Positions 53,170-64,000 of a stretch of DNA of 64,000 nucleotides are shown here, piece by piece. Both the position numbers and the translations under genes were made by a program. Position 1 is the stretch's first letter, and every line of letters begins with the position of its first letter. The stretch covers positions 488,228 to 552,227 of the forward strand of contig NC_043743.1 of NCBI RefSeq assembly GCF_004337985.1, written 5' to 3'. This DNA comes from Pyricularia pennisetigena. Its lineage: Eukaryota > Ascomycota > Sordariomycetes > Magnaporthales > Pyriculariaceae. The notes under the pieces are model-generated. The model had not been told where the DNA came from. It was given only the letters and a program-made list of their open reading frames with translations, and made no database searches.

Positions 53170-54945
53170 ATGGCGTCCCGTCCGCAGAACATTGGCATCA
53201 AGGCCATTGAAATCTACTTTCCCAGCCAGGTTGGTATTGTTCAAAACAAATAAATGCGACCCCTCGATTCAAAATTTCTACACGCGCCACGGGAAACCGT
53301 GGTTGGATCCGACATCGCTCCCCCACCCACCATCATCCAACCTCTTCTAGGTCGCCTTTCGCCTGTAACCAACGCAAGCACTAACGCAGCCTCACTAAAC
53401 TCAGTACGTCGAGCAATCCGAGCTCGAAAAGTTCGATGGCGTTAGCTCCGGAAAATACACAATTGGCCTTGGGCAGACCAAGATGGCCTTTTGCGACGAC
53501 CGCGAAGGTGCGTTGGTGGGGATGTCGATGCCACTGAACCCCTCCAAATCTCCCCCCTGTCGCTCATTATACATGCCCCGCACCCTGGCCCCACTGATCT
53601 GTCAATCAATCATTGTCGCTTGGGAGAGAGGCGCGTCTGACCGTGATGGCTACCCACAGACATCTACTCGCTTGCCTTGACGGCCACTTCGAACCTGCTC
53701 AAGAAGTATGCCATCGACCCCAACTCCATCGGTCGCCTTGAGGTCGGCACCGAGACCCTCTTGGACAAGTCCAAGTCGGTCAAGTCGGTGCTGATGCAGC
53801 TTTTCGGCGACAACACCAACATCGAGGGTGTCGACACGGTCAACGCCTGCTACGGCGGCACCAACGCCTTCATCAACTCGGTCAACTGGATTGAGGGTTC
53901 CGGCTGGGACGGCCGTGACGCCATCGTCGTCGCTGGAGATATCGCCCTTTACGCCAAGGGCAACGCCCGCCCCACCGGTGGCGCCGGCTGCGTCGCCATG
54001 CTGGTCGGCCCCGACGCCCCCATCGTCGTCGAGCCCGGTCTGCGCGGCTCTTTCATGCAGCACGCCTACGACTTTTACAAGCCCGACCTGGCCAGCGAGT
54101 ACCCTTACGTCGACGGCCACTTCTCGCTCACCTGCTACACCAAGGCGTTGGACGGCGCATACCGTGCCTACAACAAGCGTGAGGCTCAGCTCCAGAACGG
54201 TCAGGCCAACGGCAGCGGGTCGACGGAAAGCTCCAAGACCCCTCTGGACCGCTTTGACTACATTGCTTTCCATTCGCCAACCTGCAAGCTTGTGCAGAAG
54301 TCGTACGCCCGCTTGCTGTACCACGACTACCTCGCCAACCCCGACCACCCTGCCTTTGCCGAGGTCCCCGGGGAGCTGCGCGATATGGACTACGAAAAGT
54401 CGCTTACCGACAAGGGCGTGGAGAAGACCTTTATGGCTCTGACCAAGAAGCGCTTCCAGGAGCGTGTCAACCCTGGCATCCAGGTCGCCACCATGTGCGG
54501 CAACATGTACTGCGCCAGCGTCTGGGGTGGTTTGTCCAGCTTGATCGGTCACGTCGACAGCGCTACTCTTCAGGGCAAGCGTATCGGTCTTTTTAGCTAC
54601 GGCTCTGGCTTGGCTGCCAGCTTCCTGTCGTTCCGCGTCAACGGCAGCACCGACAAGATCTCACAGGCGCTTGACATTCCCAACAGGCTCCAGACCAGGC
54701 GCGCCGTGCAGCCGCAGACATATGACGACGTAGGAACACCTTGAGATTAGCCCGCCTCGGACGTTTCCGTAGTGTGTGGTATTTGCTGACGTTTTTGATC
54801 ACTACAGATGTGCGAGATGCGCAAGAAGGCCCATCTTCAGAAGAACTTCACTCCGACTGGTGATGTCAACACCATCGTGAACGGAACCTACTACCTGGAG
54901 AACGTTGATGACATGTTCAAGCGATCCTACACGGTGAAGGCATAA
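53170..54945 (+). CDS. ERG13: Hydroxymethylglutaryl-CoA synthase
   Basis: Condenses acetyl-CoA with acetoacetyl-CoA to HMG-CoA, the second step of the mevalonate/ergosterol pathway. Four exons: 53170-53229, 53405-53507, 53660-54729 and 54808-54945; 456 residues, normal for fungal enzymes. The N-terminus is [20 protein letters not shown]. The nucleophilic cysteine is at about residue 118 in [19 protein letters not shown]; the general base motif region reads [20 protein letters not shown], followed by [19 protein letters not shown]; the catalytic histidine region is [20 protein letters not shown]; a late block is [20 protein letters not shown]. The last exon encodes [18 protein letters not shown] and ends RSYTVKA. 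No mitochondrial presequence, so cytosolic. The first coding ATG lies in CACAATGG context. Confidence 0.97.
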
Positions 54946-55987
54946 GAAGAGCTGGCTGCTCGCACGCTTTATTGGAACGACGATACCCGAAAGCTATTAA
55001 TAGAGGCAGATTGTCTCAAGCGAAATTTAATGGCATGACTAAACCCTATTGCCTGACTGGAAGTAGGCGAGACCCTTCCATCGAGGTGCGACACGGCGTC
55101 ATGCACTTCCGCGAGTCGCTTGCCGGCTCGTTTTGATTGCAACTGGGTGGTTCAGATGCTGCATAATACAAGCATTTGGCAAATACGAGCATATACCTTG
55201 TCTGGCTTGCCACATTAGCGCTAGGTAGCGTGTGCTGCATGGTGGGAAGTCTCCAACACCATCGTCAATGGGGTTCTGCCTCGCGGTGTATATACTTGTG
55301 TGCTTTGGGCGGCGCTTTAAAGAACTTAGATCTTTGAAAGTTGGAGGTTCATTATGGAAGAGTCTGCTTGAGCCAACAATACAAAAAAAAAAAAATTGAA
55401 ATTAGCTGTTACAAGCATTCAGACTGTCATGTGAATCTAGATGTACAGCGTAGACCCTTATCCAGACCACGACCGAACGCTAACACAGCTACCAGTCTTT
55501 CCACTTGGAAAACAAAAGGTATGGATAAGACGACAGATTTGACAGAGAGACGATATGTCTGTCTGGCAACTTGAAAAACATATTTGTTTTTCTTCCAGTG
55601 ATTTAGTTATTGTACATGAATTAGCAGAAAAAAGCCAAATACGACAAAAAAAAAACCCTTGACTCTCCATACCGTTACTAAAAAAAAAAAAAAAAAAAAA
55701 AAGAAATACAGACCATGAGTAAACAAACTCCTCCCATCATCAGTAGCTCCAATAAACACCATCTAACACCTTTGTTTGTTTTTTTTTTATTCAAACCCAA
55801 ATATTGAAAGATGATCGTCCCATGAAAAATAAACCGTAGGGAATGAAAAAAGACAAAGAAGAAACCCAAAAGAGACGAGCACTCGCGGAAACATGCTTAC
55901 AGTTAACAAATACGTCGAGAATCAAAACATCACCAGACAGGCAGCGGTAGAAAACCGCACGAGGTCCCGTCATCGGCCATTAATCAA
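54946..55987. other. Intergenic between convergent ERG13 and the Pro/Ser-rich gene
   Basis: About 1 kb with A/T homopolymers at 55382-55394, 55680-55702 and 55779-55789. No gene evidence. Confidence 0.55.
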
Positions 55988-56689
55988 TCAACCAGGAGGC
56001 GGCGGCGGAGGTCCCCCGGCTGCCGCCATCGGCCTGGGCATTGGTGGCCTGGCACCACCCGGCATACCCGGCGGGCGCATGGGTCTTGAGCCAGGTGGGA
56101 AGGCGTGCGGCGCACCGGCACCCTGCGGGAAGGGCGGACGCATGCCGGGCGGAACCGGCGGGCGCATCCCGGCAGGAGGGGCGGCGCGCATACCGCCTGG
56201 AGGGCCGGGCCTCGGAGGGGGGTTATATGCGGCGGCGCTACCGCCCGACGAGGAGGACGAGTCCGACTCCGAACCAGAGTCGGAATCCGGTGGGCGGCGG
56301 CGAGCACCGCCTGCCATTGGCTTCCTACGGCGGGGTGTGCGCGACGACGAGCTGCTGCTGCTGCTGCTGCTGCTGCCGCTGGTGACGGAGCCGTCGTCGT
56401 CGTCGTCGTCCTCATAGACGTAGTGCTGGCCGACAAAGTACCACTGGTCCTCGACGTAGGTAGTGGTGTAGTCGCCGTAGTCGGTCTCGGTGGTGACCTT
56501 CTCCTTGCGCAGGTGCGAGTGGCGGCTCGGGCGGCCGCCGGCAAAGTAGATGAGAAAGGAGGTTGCCGCCGAGGTTATGGGCACGCTGTGCTTTGACGTC
56601 TCGGTCTGGACCGTCGTGTGCGAGGACGTCGACGACCCGGATGAGCGGCCGGATCTCCGCGAGGCCGACGACTTTGCCGTGCGGGCCAT
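55988..56689 (-). CDS. Hypothetical Ser-rich/Pro-Gly-rich protein
   Basis: I do not recognise this 233-residue protein. The frame starts at ATG 56689 and ends at TGA 55988-55990. Residues 1-35 are Ser/Arg/Thr rich. A short non-repetitive core at about 40-95 contains ATSFLIYFAGGRPSRHSHLR and TTTYVEDQWYFVGQHYVY, the part most likely to be conserved. Then come a run of Asp, a run of about 11 Ser encoded by AGC repeats, a basic patch TPRRRKPM, an acidic Ser/Asp segment, and a C-terminal Pro/Gly/Met-rich region with GMRPP-type repeats ending in seven prolines and glycine. It is probably a small, largely disordered protein. The compositional bias makes every frame long here, but the core and codon pattern favour this one. 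Confidence 0.6.
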   Translation of the reverse strand: MARTAKSSASRRSGRSSGSSTSSHTTVQTETSKHSVPITSAATSFLIYFAGGRPSRHSHLRKEKVTTETDYGDYTTTYVEDQWYFVGQHYVYEDDDDDDGSVTSGSSSSSSSSSSSRTPRRRKPMAGGARRRPPDSDSGSESDSSSSSGGSAAAYNPPPRPGPPGGMRAAPPAGMRPPVPPGMRPPFPQGAGAPHAFPPGSRPMRPPGMPGGARPPMPRPMAAAGGPPPPPPG

Positions 56690-59600
56690 TGCTGCTCTGC
56701 TTCTATGGTGGGGGAGCAGCTACACAATGGTGTGGATGGGCTTTATTTGGCCGGGGAGGGTTGTTGTTCGTGGTTCACGGCCGAAAAGCGGCAGTGGCCA
56801 CAGTTCGGGAGGGAGGGATGGGAAGAAAGGAAGAGGGAGAAGTGGCAGGGGATTATGACCTGCGTAGATAGCTGGGGTAGTGTTCGAACCGAAACAGACC
56901 AGATCGGGGCCAAGGAGCGGAGACCTCTTGATGTAGAATACAAGCACAGATAGTAGAGACAGGGGTCTGTGGGAAAGGCCCCTGTAAGTCACGACAAGGT
57001 AGACTTGCTTGCCCTACGCCAGAGAAGACATGGGGGCTAGTAGCTATCCAGCTGGGTTTGAAAATCGGGATGATTCAGTCTGCTCTAGTGCAATGTGGCG
57101 GAGGGCTGGACAGGTAACATCATGTTTAAGATAGGCGAGACACTGTGAAATATATCACAAGGAGGGCTCTGTTTGCACATCTTTGAGGCTCTAAGAGCTA
57201 GAAAATCTCTCATTGTACTTGGGCGAAAAGGTACACTCCCTGAATACGATTGGGCAATAGTTTCCCTGACCGAAAGAGAGAGAAAAAGATAAAAAAAAAA
57301 AAAAGACGACAAAAGAACAACTCAGCCCGTGACTGAGTTGGCTAACACCGTCTCTCGCCGTGCACTGAAGTCGGGCGGATCCAAACGACAATATACTGGG
57401 GTGACACGAAAAACGCAGGAAGATGGCCCGGTGTGCAGCTTCTGTCCGAGATATGAGCGAATAATAAGGTGTGATAAGACCCAGAAATCCTCTTCTGGAT
57501 CGATATCACAGTTCGACAGGGCCAGGGAGTGGGGGAAAAAGAAAAGACATGCAGAACATCCAGGCGGTCTGCCCGCAGCGCAGGCAAACTGCAGTTCAAG
57601 AGCCGCAAAAGTGGAACGAGACAAAGAAAGGAGGAGCGGAGGTGTGCGAGACGAGACATAGAAGCAACAAACGGGAAGAGGACAAGGTCTGCAGCCGAGC
57701 CAAAGGCAGGTCGGAGGGTTTAGCCAGTTTTTAGTGGACAAAGTATGCAGAGGAGAAGAGGGGTTTGGGTCGCATGCAAATATAGACGAGTAAGAGGCGA
57801 TCAGGCTAAGGTAGGTTGTAGGTGATGTACCCAAGCTGATATAGATAGACCCTGGAGCTTATTATTACTGGTACACTGTATTCCGATGTGATATGCGTGA
57901 GACGACCTTGCACGCAGCATGCAGGCTGAAGTGCTGGAGCCACCCGAGATCTCGACCTACCAGACTCGAAAGCGACCCTCCTCTTGTCTGCAGCCAAGGT
58001 GTGCGGCATGCAGAAACTAACTCCAATGAATTCGGGCGGAGCTTGCGTGTCAGTCATCATGTTGAATTCATTTGAGGTTGTCCATGTCAATGATAAGTAG
58101 CACACTATGAAGTTGGACCAGTATCGTGAAATGTTTGACAGGAGTGGTTGAAAAAACACAGAGCGAGATTTGGGCATCAAAAGATGCGCAATCGGGTGAT
58201 CAAGGTGATATCCGTCCGTTCGTCTGGTCTTTTTCCCGTGTGCTCTGGAAGGCTGGAAAGAATGGAACGTGAAGAGAACAGCGCAAATAACGGTCCCTGC
58301 AACAACCCATACGGACATGACTAACACCGTGAATGTAGGTGAGCGAAGGGCGACGTGCATGTACAGCACTACTCTTGCTCCATACTTGTAACTTGGATTG
58401 CAACTTCTTTTTTGAGTAGTACTGCACTTAGCTTCGGCTTGCTGCAGGCAACGGGGACTTGACCCAGACAGAAAGACAAAAGAAATGAGGGAAATCCAGC
58501 CAGACGCTGCGCTGTGTTTGGTCAGACCCCGCACTCCAACACTTGACCGAGCCCAAAAGTAAAACTCAAGGTGGTAGCTGCCTTCCAGACCATGGTAATC
58601 AGGAGAGATTGATGGCTAGGTGAGCATTTTATGTGTGACCGGAGAGAAAAGGCGAGGGCGTCTGCAACGTGTACAAACAATGAAATCAGTCAGGCGGTGT
58701 TTTATCAGGTGCAGGAAGGAAAAAAAAAAAAAAAAAAAAAGATCGAACAGCCCCTGACGTGGTTATAAAGTTGTTTGTGTTTGTTTGTGCCAAATGAATC
58801 CGGACCTACCCTAGGTAGACAAGTTCAGCTCCGGATCACTTCACCCCGCCCAGCCCGGAGCTGAGCAACATTTGACAAGTGATTACTGTGCTGCACGAAC
58901 CCGACCGGATTGCTCGCCCGTTCGAGTGAGCGTTCTTGGCGCAGTCAATGTCAAACCCGAGTTGATAGTATCTTGGGGCCTGAGTGCTGCCACTGAGGCA
59001 TTGTCTGCTAAGAATTTTGGAGTCAAGAACTAAATAAATTGAATGGAAACACATCAATCTAACTAGGTACTTTCTCATGCGATGGGGCATGCCACTGACC
59101 CACTATGAGGCCCCTTCCCTCAATCCCTCGTCGTCCAATCGTAGCATCATGGGCCATAAACAAGTCCGTGTACAACCCGCCTTACCCTGTCGAGTTCGGC
59201 ATTCTAGAGCCAAGAGATCTTGACCACCCCTCGCCGTCACTAAAAACAACTCTTGTGCATCTATATTTGTTCATGTTTATGATTGCTTAATCAAGCACAA
59301 GAGATTTAATGCAGAGATCACTACAAAAATATCCTACATTATCATCCGCCATGAGTCAAAATCATTTACCGAGTGGATTTGGGGTCCATCCCCCCAGCAG
59401 CAAGCAAAGCACACAGACATAGATACGCACTTTGCAGCATTTTGCCTGTCCAAGTAAGCTGCACAACCCAACCGCACTTCGGATTCTCTCCCCATCTTTT
59501 GTCTCGAGCGACCATATCCGAGCTTAGGTCGCACCCAAGATGCAAGGGTCGAGTCAATCAATGTCTTCCATCTCCTAAGTTCCGGGTTCTAGCCTTTCTC

Positions 59601-61246
59601 TTTCTTGCCCCAAATCCCAAATCGCCCACCACGCTTGGGCCCATGGCACCCAAAAGGAAAGGGCGGCTTCATCCCAAATATTTCATGTCCCAAAGTCCTT
59701 TTTTTCCCGCAAGCCGCCTGAAATTATACATACCGTCATTGATATACCTGCGCTGAGCTCGGTCATCTACCACCTGGCTGGTACTTTGGCTTTCCTAGAC
59801 CCTGTTGTTTGTATCAGCTGTTCTTACAGGCAGCGGGAATGGACCCAACCCAAGCGGCGAACGGCTGATATGGTGTTGTTTCTATTCCAGATGAACACTT
59901 CTCAACCAACGTCTACCTCGGTTTACTAACCAACAAGGCCAGCTACTCCAATTATCAACTCAACCCTCGTAGAACCATCCCTTCTGTTCAGATGGCCAGG
60001 TAGGTTGAGGTGATCAAGCTGCCTATTTCGATTTTCTTGTCTTCCTTACCATACATATTACACCCATAACTTACATATTCACTGCTTGGAAATCAATAGA
60101 GAGTGCCAAATTTATGGTTAGTATCTCTCAACAACCTAAATCTAGGGGCTTTCGGGCCGAGTTGTTGTTCAAGCAGTCAGTGGAAAGATGCATCCCTACC
60201 CTACCGTATGAAGACATAAAAAAGCTACCAATGACATTTTTTTTTTTTTTCGAGCATTCCATTCAATATTGTTACTTTATCCGTATTAAGAATTCACACA
60301 AAAACTGAGCATCGCATCGCATCGCATCGGCACATGGCTACCCTCAATCCTGTTGCAACCGCCCAACAGTAGCACAGACAGTCTAACCCTGACCTAGCAG
60401 TAGTACTCCTAGCTAAAGGCCTAGCGTGGTTAATAGTACTTCGCCAGCCCCGCGCTTGACAGACAGGTACAGCACCAGTCCGAGCGCCCTGATACATAGA
60501 CACCACCCCATTCATCTCTTCCCCTATTCGCTCCTGACTAGAGACGATACTGTCGACCGCACGGGGCGTCTGCCGGGCCATACCCTGCCGTGTATTCAAC
60601 AGGAATCAGCTGGTGCCAAACAGTTCTCGGCCTCGAATCTATGATCTGGCCAATAGCAGGCCGTGTCTCCTGCCCCCAAGCTCAAGTCCGAAACCAGCGA
60701 GATTTTGCGATTGCTGAATTGCAATCTGAGGCAAAGTGTGAGCTCGGGCATGCATCGTCGGGCTGTAGGCTTGCTCTCTCCGACGGCTTAGTATGGGGTG
60801 GTTTATACTGTTACCCTGAGGCTCTTGCATTAGCTGGACCTGTGCAACAAGAGGGAAATACGCCTTTGGCCCTCATCTCAACCCCTAACCAAACCTGACC
60901 GGCGACCAAACAAACTGTTATTTCGGGGAAATTCAAGCGTCGTGCAATCCAGATCACCATCTCTGGTGGCGCGCCACTCCTACCAAGACGACACCGCCAC
61001 TGACAACAATCGAAGCTGACGGGATCCAGATCAGGAGGGTAGCTTTGCTGAACAAACCCCAGTGAACAACTTTGATTCAACAATCACGAAACCAAATTTG
61101 AATGACCGGGACAGGTAAACCTCGCTGAACCGGCGAGTTTGGTGCCGAGCTGCTGTGCAGCTGACCTTGATTCATCATATAGCTGCCTGAGATTGTGTTA
61201 GTCCAAGGCAGCTTTCAAGTCGACAACGACCGGGTCATACATCTCG
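56690..61246. other. 4.6 kb gene-poor interval
   Basis: Largest gap in the window, lying between divergent genes. Contains A-runs at 57290-57304 and 58720-58740 and a T-run at 60239-60250. A 170-codon minus frame at 57322-57834 and a 242-codon minus frame at 57806-58534 show no domain, no biased codon use and poor complexity. Could hold long leaders or noncoding RNA; none is demonstrated. Confidence 0.45.
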
Positions 61247-63610
61247 ATGGACTCGCGTGATTCAAAGCCTCAAGATGCTGAGTGGATGGAGTCACGCCAG
61301 GGACAGACAGGAACGCCAACTCCGGCCGAAGACGAAGATGATATTATGCTCCAGGCTCTGGGGGTTTGCGATGGATTTAGACCAAACGCGGTGACCTCAA
61401 CAACATCATTCCCAGACAGGAATCCAGTATCAACTTACTCCAGCCAAGGAGAGGCCATTCCGTCGACGCCGGTAGACCGCAACCTGACTGTATCGCCGCT
61501 GAGTCGACAATCGAGCATTTCAAAACCACCCATAGCATATAACCCATCCGCAGGAGCACATGCACTCGGCAGCGAAAGTCTACATCCATTGCACAATGCA
61601 AGACCGTCATATCCACTATCTCGTCAGGTTAGTTCAGCAACCTCGATATCTACGACATCATCGGCTTTCACGGACGCTGCGCCTGTACTCGTGCGGGAAC
61701 AATCATACCAGGGTCCATCCGGTCCATCGCACCCTTACACATTGTATCGCCAAGACATTGGCCTCAATCGATCCCTGAGCGTAAATACCACATCAACAGC
61801 TAGGCCATCGGCCGAGCAGCCATTTTTGCGCTCTATTGGTCCAGTGCATCCTTATGGTCTGTACGACCAAAACACAGTCGGTATTGATCAGATTGTTGCT
61901 GGGTCTGGTCTGGCAGGGGGCATTGTTGGGTTTCCGGGTATTGCTACGGACAGTTACAGACGGAGATTGGGGCCTGATGGCGAGGAAATCGGTGGTTTGA
62001 TTGGTCCTCACGGACACACAGAGGAGCTTCCACCATATACAAGATATCCCGATGAACAGTACGCTCGCAAAGTGAGGGATGCAGAGGCACTCAGCTCACT
62101 CTCGTCACCACCTCCGTCGGCGCAACCACACGTTTATCCGCAGCGACGGCACGATAACCTGGCGCAGGCGCCGTTACCGATCCCCGGTGCTGGCGGAATG
62201 GGAATAGCAGCGAGAAACCCAGAGTTCGATTCGATAGACGATCTCACATCACCAGCACTTCGCCACTCCTCGGGAAGTTATACATCAGCCGCAACCCTCA
62301 GCCAGCACGGCATAAACACCGAGGCCGCGGCGATTGTGTCGGAAAACGAGAAACCTGCAAAGCGGTGGCGGGCAACGGGGAAAAGACGGCTTTGCGGCAT
62401 CATCCCATACTGGGCTGTTCTTCTAGCTCTCACCGGGCTTCTTGTTCTCGGGATAATACTAGGCGCCGTTGTAGGAACCTATGCTGCCAGGCGAGAACGA
62501 GACAAAGAAGCACCTGGCGGAGGACCATCGCCAGAAACTCCACCTTTGTACGATGCCACACCGATACCTATACCAAAAGACCTACCCGAACTACCCGAGG
62601 GCAGGTTTGGCATGCCTCTGGTCATCAGACAGCAACCAAATATTTGTTTCAACGACACGACACACGCCCTAGCCTGGTCTTGCAGCATCATATTCGGTTT
62701 CGGTGCCGCAATGACCATGGACGTCAAGAAAGAATCCGATAAATACAGCGTATCGATTGGGGCCAACGACAGCTTAACCATCAACAACGGGCTCTATGCA
62801 TATGGTACACAGCCTCAGGTTATCCAGGGCACTCACGTCCTGCAGACTGTCGTTGACCTGCTCGAGCCGAGCCGAGGCCCAGCTTGGTTCAAGATGCTGC
62901 CATTTAACAAGACTGTAATCGTACCCGAGAACTTGCTTTCAGCTACGTCGCCAAACACGGCAGCTAGGTTCCGCCGGGCACTAAACCCGCCTGTCTTTGG
63001 GCCTAACGACTTCAGGCACAAGTTCGCGGCTCAGCCTGGCGACAAGCCATGGATCTGCACCTGGCCCGACACCCTACTCGAGATATTCATATACCCGAAC
63101 CAGAGTTCCACCCCGGCAATAGTTGGCGGACAACCATCCAGCATGGGCGCGGTGGCTCCTACCACGACGCCTCCGTCGCTCACTCGAGGAGCGCCGTTTC
63201 CATTTTTGACAGGGACATCAGTTCCGACTGGTGTTTTCTCCGACTTTTTCGGCGCTACCGATCGCTTCTCGCTCCCGACTCCCGGCCCGACGCCCACCAT
63301 CGCGGCAGGCGATGGCGAGTTCGCGCCACTGCTGCCGGGCTACCCGCGGGTGGTCAAGCTCGAAGAGCGTCGTGTTCAGAATTCGCCTCGGCCTGTCTGT
63401 CGGCAAGTCTTGATTGAAAATGGAGGCACAGCCAAGCCGGTCATGAACAATGGAAAGCCCGTGGAGATCACCATCCTAGAGCAGGGGAACAGTCCACCGC
63501 TGACAAAACGCAGTGAGGGGGATGGCCACCTAGGCGCCGAATCGCAACATATCGTTCGCAGAGATCCGGCTGATGTAAGCGACTGTGGATGTGTATGGTT
63601 CATGAACTGA
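61247..63610 (+). CDS. Conserved fungal single-pass membrane protein, unknown function
   Basis: Single exon, 787 residues. The N-terminal 375 residues are polar and Ser/Pro rich, with short repeated-looking motifs such as GPSHPYTLYRQ and GPVHPYGLYDQ, and a Gly-rich segment GSGLAGGIVGFPGI. A strong transmembrane span lies at about 383-411 (PYWAVLLALTGLLVLGIILG), preceded by the basic KRWRATGKRR, which predicts a cytosolic N-terminus. The C-terminal part has several N-glycosylation sequons (NDTT, NDSL, NKTV, NQSS) and cysteines (NICFNDTTHALAWSCS, CRQVLIENGG, SDCGCVWFMN), consistent with a lumenal or extracellular domain, separated by a Pro/Thr-rich stretch. I cannot assign a function; a cell-surface role is an inference from topology. 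Start ATG 61247 is the first in frame. Confidence 0.82.
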   Translation: MDSRDSKPQDAEWMESRQGQTGTPTPAEDEDDIMLQALGVCDGFRPNAVTSTTSFPDRNPVSTYSSQGEAIPSTPVDRNLTVSPLSRQSSISKPPIAYNPSAGAHALGSESLHPLHNARPSYPLSRQVSSATSISTTSSAFTDAAPVLVREQSYQGPSGPSHPYTLYRQDIGLNRSLSVNTTSTARPSAEQPFLRSIGPVHPYGLYDQNTVGIDQIVAGSGLAGGIVGFPGIATDSYRRRLGPDGEEIGGLIGPHGHTEELPPYTRYPDEQYARKVRDAEALSSLSSPPPSAQPHVYPQRRHDNLAQAPLPIPGAGGMGIAARNPEFDSIDDLTSPALRHSSGSYTSAATLSQHGINTEAAAIVSENEKPAKRWRATGKRRLCGIIPYWAVLLALTGLLVLGIILGAVVGTYAARRERDKEAPGGGPSPETPPLYDATPIPIPKDLPELPEGRFGMPLVIRQQPNICFNDTTHALAWSCSIIFGFGAAMTMDVKKESDKYSVSIGANDSLTINNGLYAYGTQPQVIQGTHVLQTVVDLLEPSRGPAWFKMLPFNKTVIVPENLLSATSPNTAARFRRALNPPVFGPNDFRHKFAAQPGDKPWICTWPDTLLEIFIYPNQSSTPAIVGGQPSSMGAVAPTTTPPSLTRGAPFPFLTGTSVPTGVFSDFFGATDRFSLPTPGPTPTIAAGDGEFAPLLPGYPRVVKLEERRVQNSPRPVCRQVLIENGGTAKPVMNNGKPVEITILEQGNSPPLTKRSEGDGHLGAESQHIVRRDPADVSDCGCVWFMN

Positions 63611-64000
63611 TTGCCCCTTGTCTTTTCTGTGTCGTTACAATATCCTCGGAGGACACTCAGACTGGCCCGCTCATCATTGTCCTCGTTGTTTCTTGTATGT
63701 CTCAGAGGCCCCCCCCCCCTTTTTGAACACTTGCATAAGACATATCCTCGGCGCAATCTGTTCCACAGGGAAATATGCGATCTTTGTTTAAAACCCAGAA
63801 AACAAGGTCGGACCAGCCAAGGGCGTTGTCATGTTTTTTCTTCTTCTTTTTTTTCTTCTTATATTCTTGCATTGCTGAGCGTTTTCTCACTTCTCCTGAC
63901 TACAGGGGACTCTTTTCCCTCTACTTCACCATTCCTCTTCTTTGAAATATATCTTTACGAAAGTGGGCACTTCTAGCTCCCCCTTACTTTACACCCGACT
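63611..64000. other. 3' flank of the membrane-protein gene
   Basis: About 0.4 kb after the last stop, with a C-run at 63710-63718 and T-rich tracts near 63830-63860. No further gene is visible before the window ends. Confidence 0.6.

Noticed and set aside
53650..54552. 300-codon minus-strand frame opposite ERG13
   Set aside because: Shadow of a strongly codon-biased exon; the plus strand encodes a complete HMG-CoA synthase.
57322..58534. Two minus-strand frames of 170 and 242 codons
   Set aside because: No conserved motif, many Ser/Leu/Phe/Cys codons typical of pyrimidine-rich DNA, no splice context, and no recognisable homologue by eye.

Overview
The window is nuclear DNA of a filamentous ascomycete (Pezizomycotina, most likely Sordariomycetes). 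Genes carry short introns of about 50-195 bp with GTRNGY donors and CTAAC/CTAAT branch points, they are monocistronic on both strands, and the set (creC, a Vivid/Envoy-type LOV photoreceptor, PEX14, Rtt107, RXT2, VPS25, NDC80, ERG13) is typical fungal housekeeping. Exon models below were built by hand by joining conserved protein blocks across splice sites with phase checks; UTRs were not mapped.

Layout. 0-12 kb: GEM1/Miro (minus, cut by the window start), creC WD40 protein (plus, nine exons), NSE2/MMS21 SUMO ligase (minus), a LOV-domain photoreceptor (plus) behind a 1.9 kb upstream region dense in GTAC and GATC motifs, and an Fpg/MutM-type DNA glycosylase (minus) whose first intron looks GC-AG. 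12-17.5 kb: an accessory stretch with a lysine-rich lineage-specific gene, a decayed tandem copy of it with in-frame stops, and further eroded reading frames. 17.6-32.6 kb: a dense core block with a membrane-anchored conserved fungal protein, RXT2, a TRAPPC11/Foie-gras protein, a peroxisomal-type alpha/beta hydrolase, an Rtt107/Brc1-like multi-BRCT protein and VPS25. 33-44.7 kb: a DHCR24-like FAD oxidoreductase, a second alpha/beta hydrolase, a 2.6 kb gene-free stretch with an assembly ambiguity (NN), PEX14 with a 7-nt microexon, and NDC80. 47-64 kb: a BCS1-like AAA ATPase, HMG-CoA synthase (ERG13), a proline/serine-rich unknown and a single-pass membrane protein, separated by gene-poor intervals of up to 4.6 kb.

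Functional links: peroxisome biology recurs (PEX14 and two hydrolases ending in the PTS1-like tripeptide PKL), genome stability recurs (NSE2, Rtt107-like, MutM-like, NDC80), and two genes touch sterol or isoprenoid metabolism (ERG13, DHCR24-like). These are loose neighbourhoods, not operons or an obvious biosynthetic cluster. No rRNA, tRNA, CRISPR array or intact transposon was recognised. I found no clear new multi-gene system. The most unusual material is the decaying island at 12-17.5 kb, the GTAC-rich block upstream of the photoreceptor, and the microexon and GC-AG gene structures.
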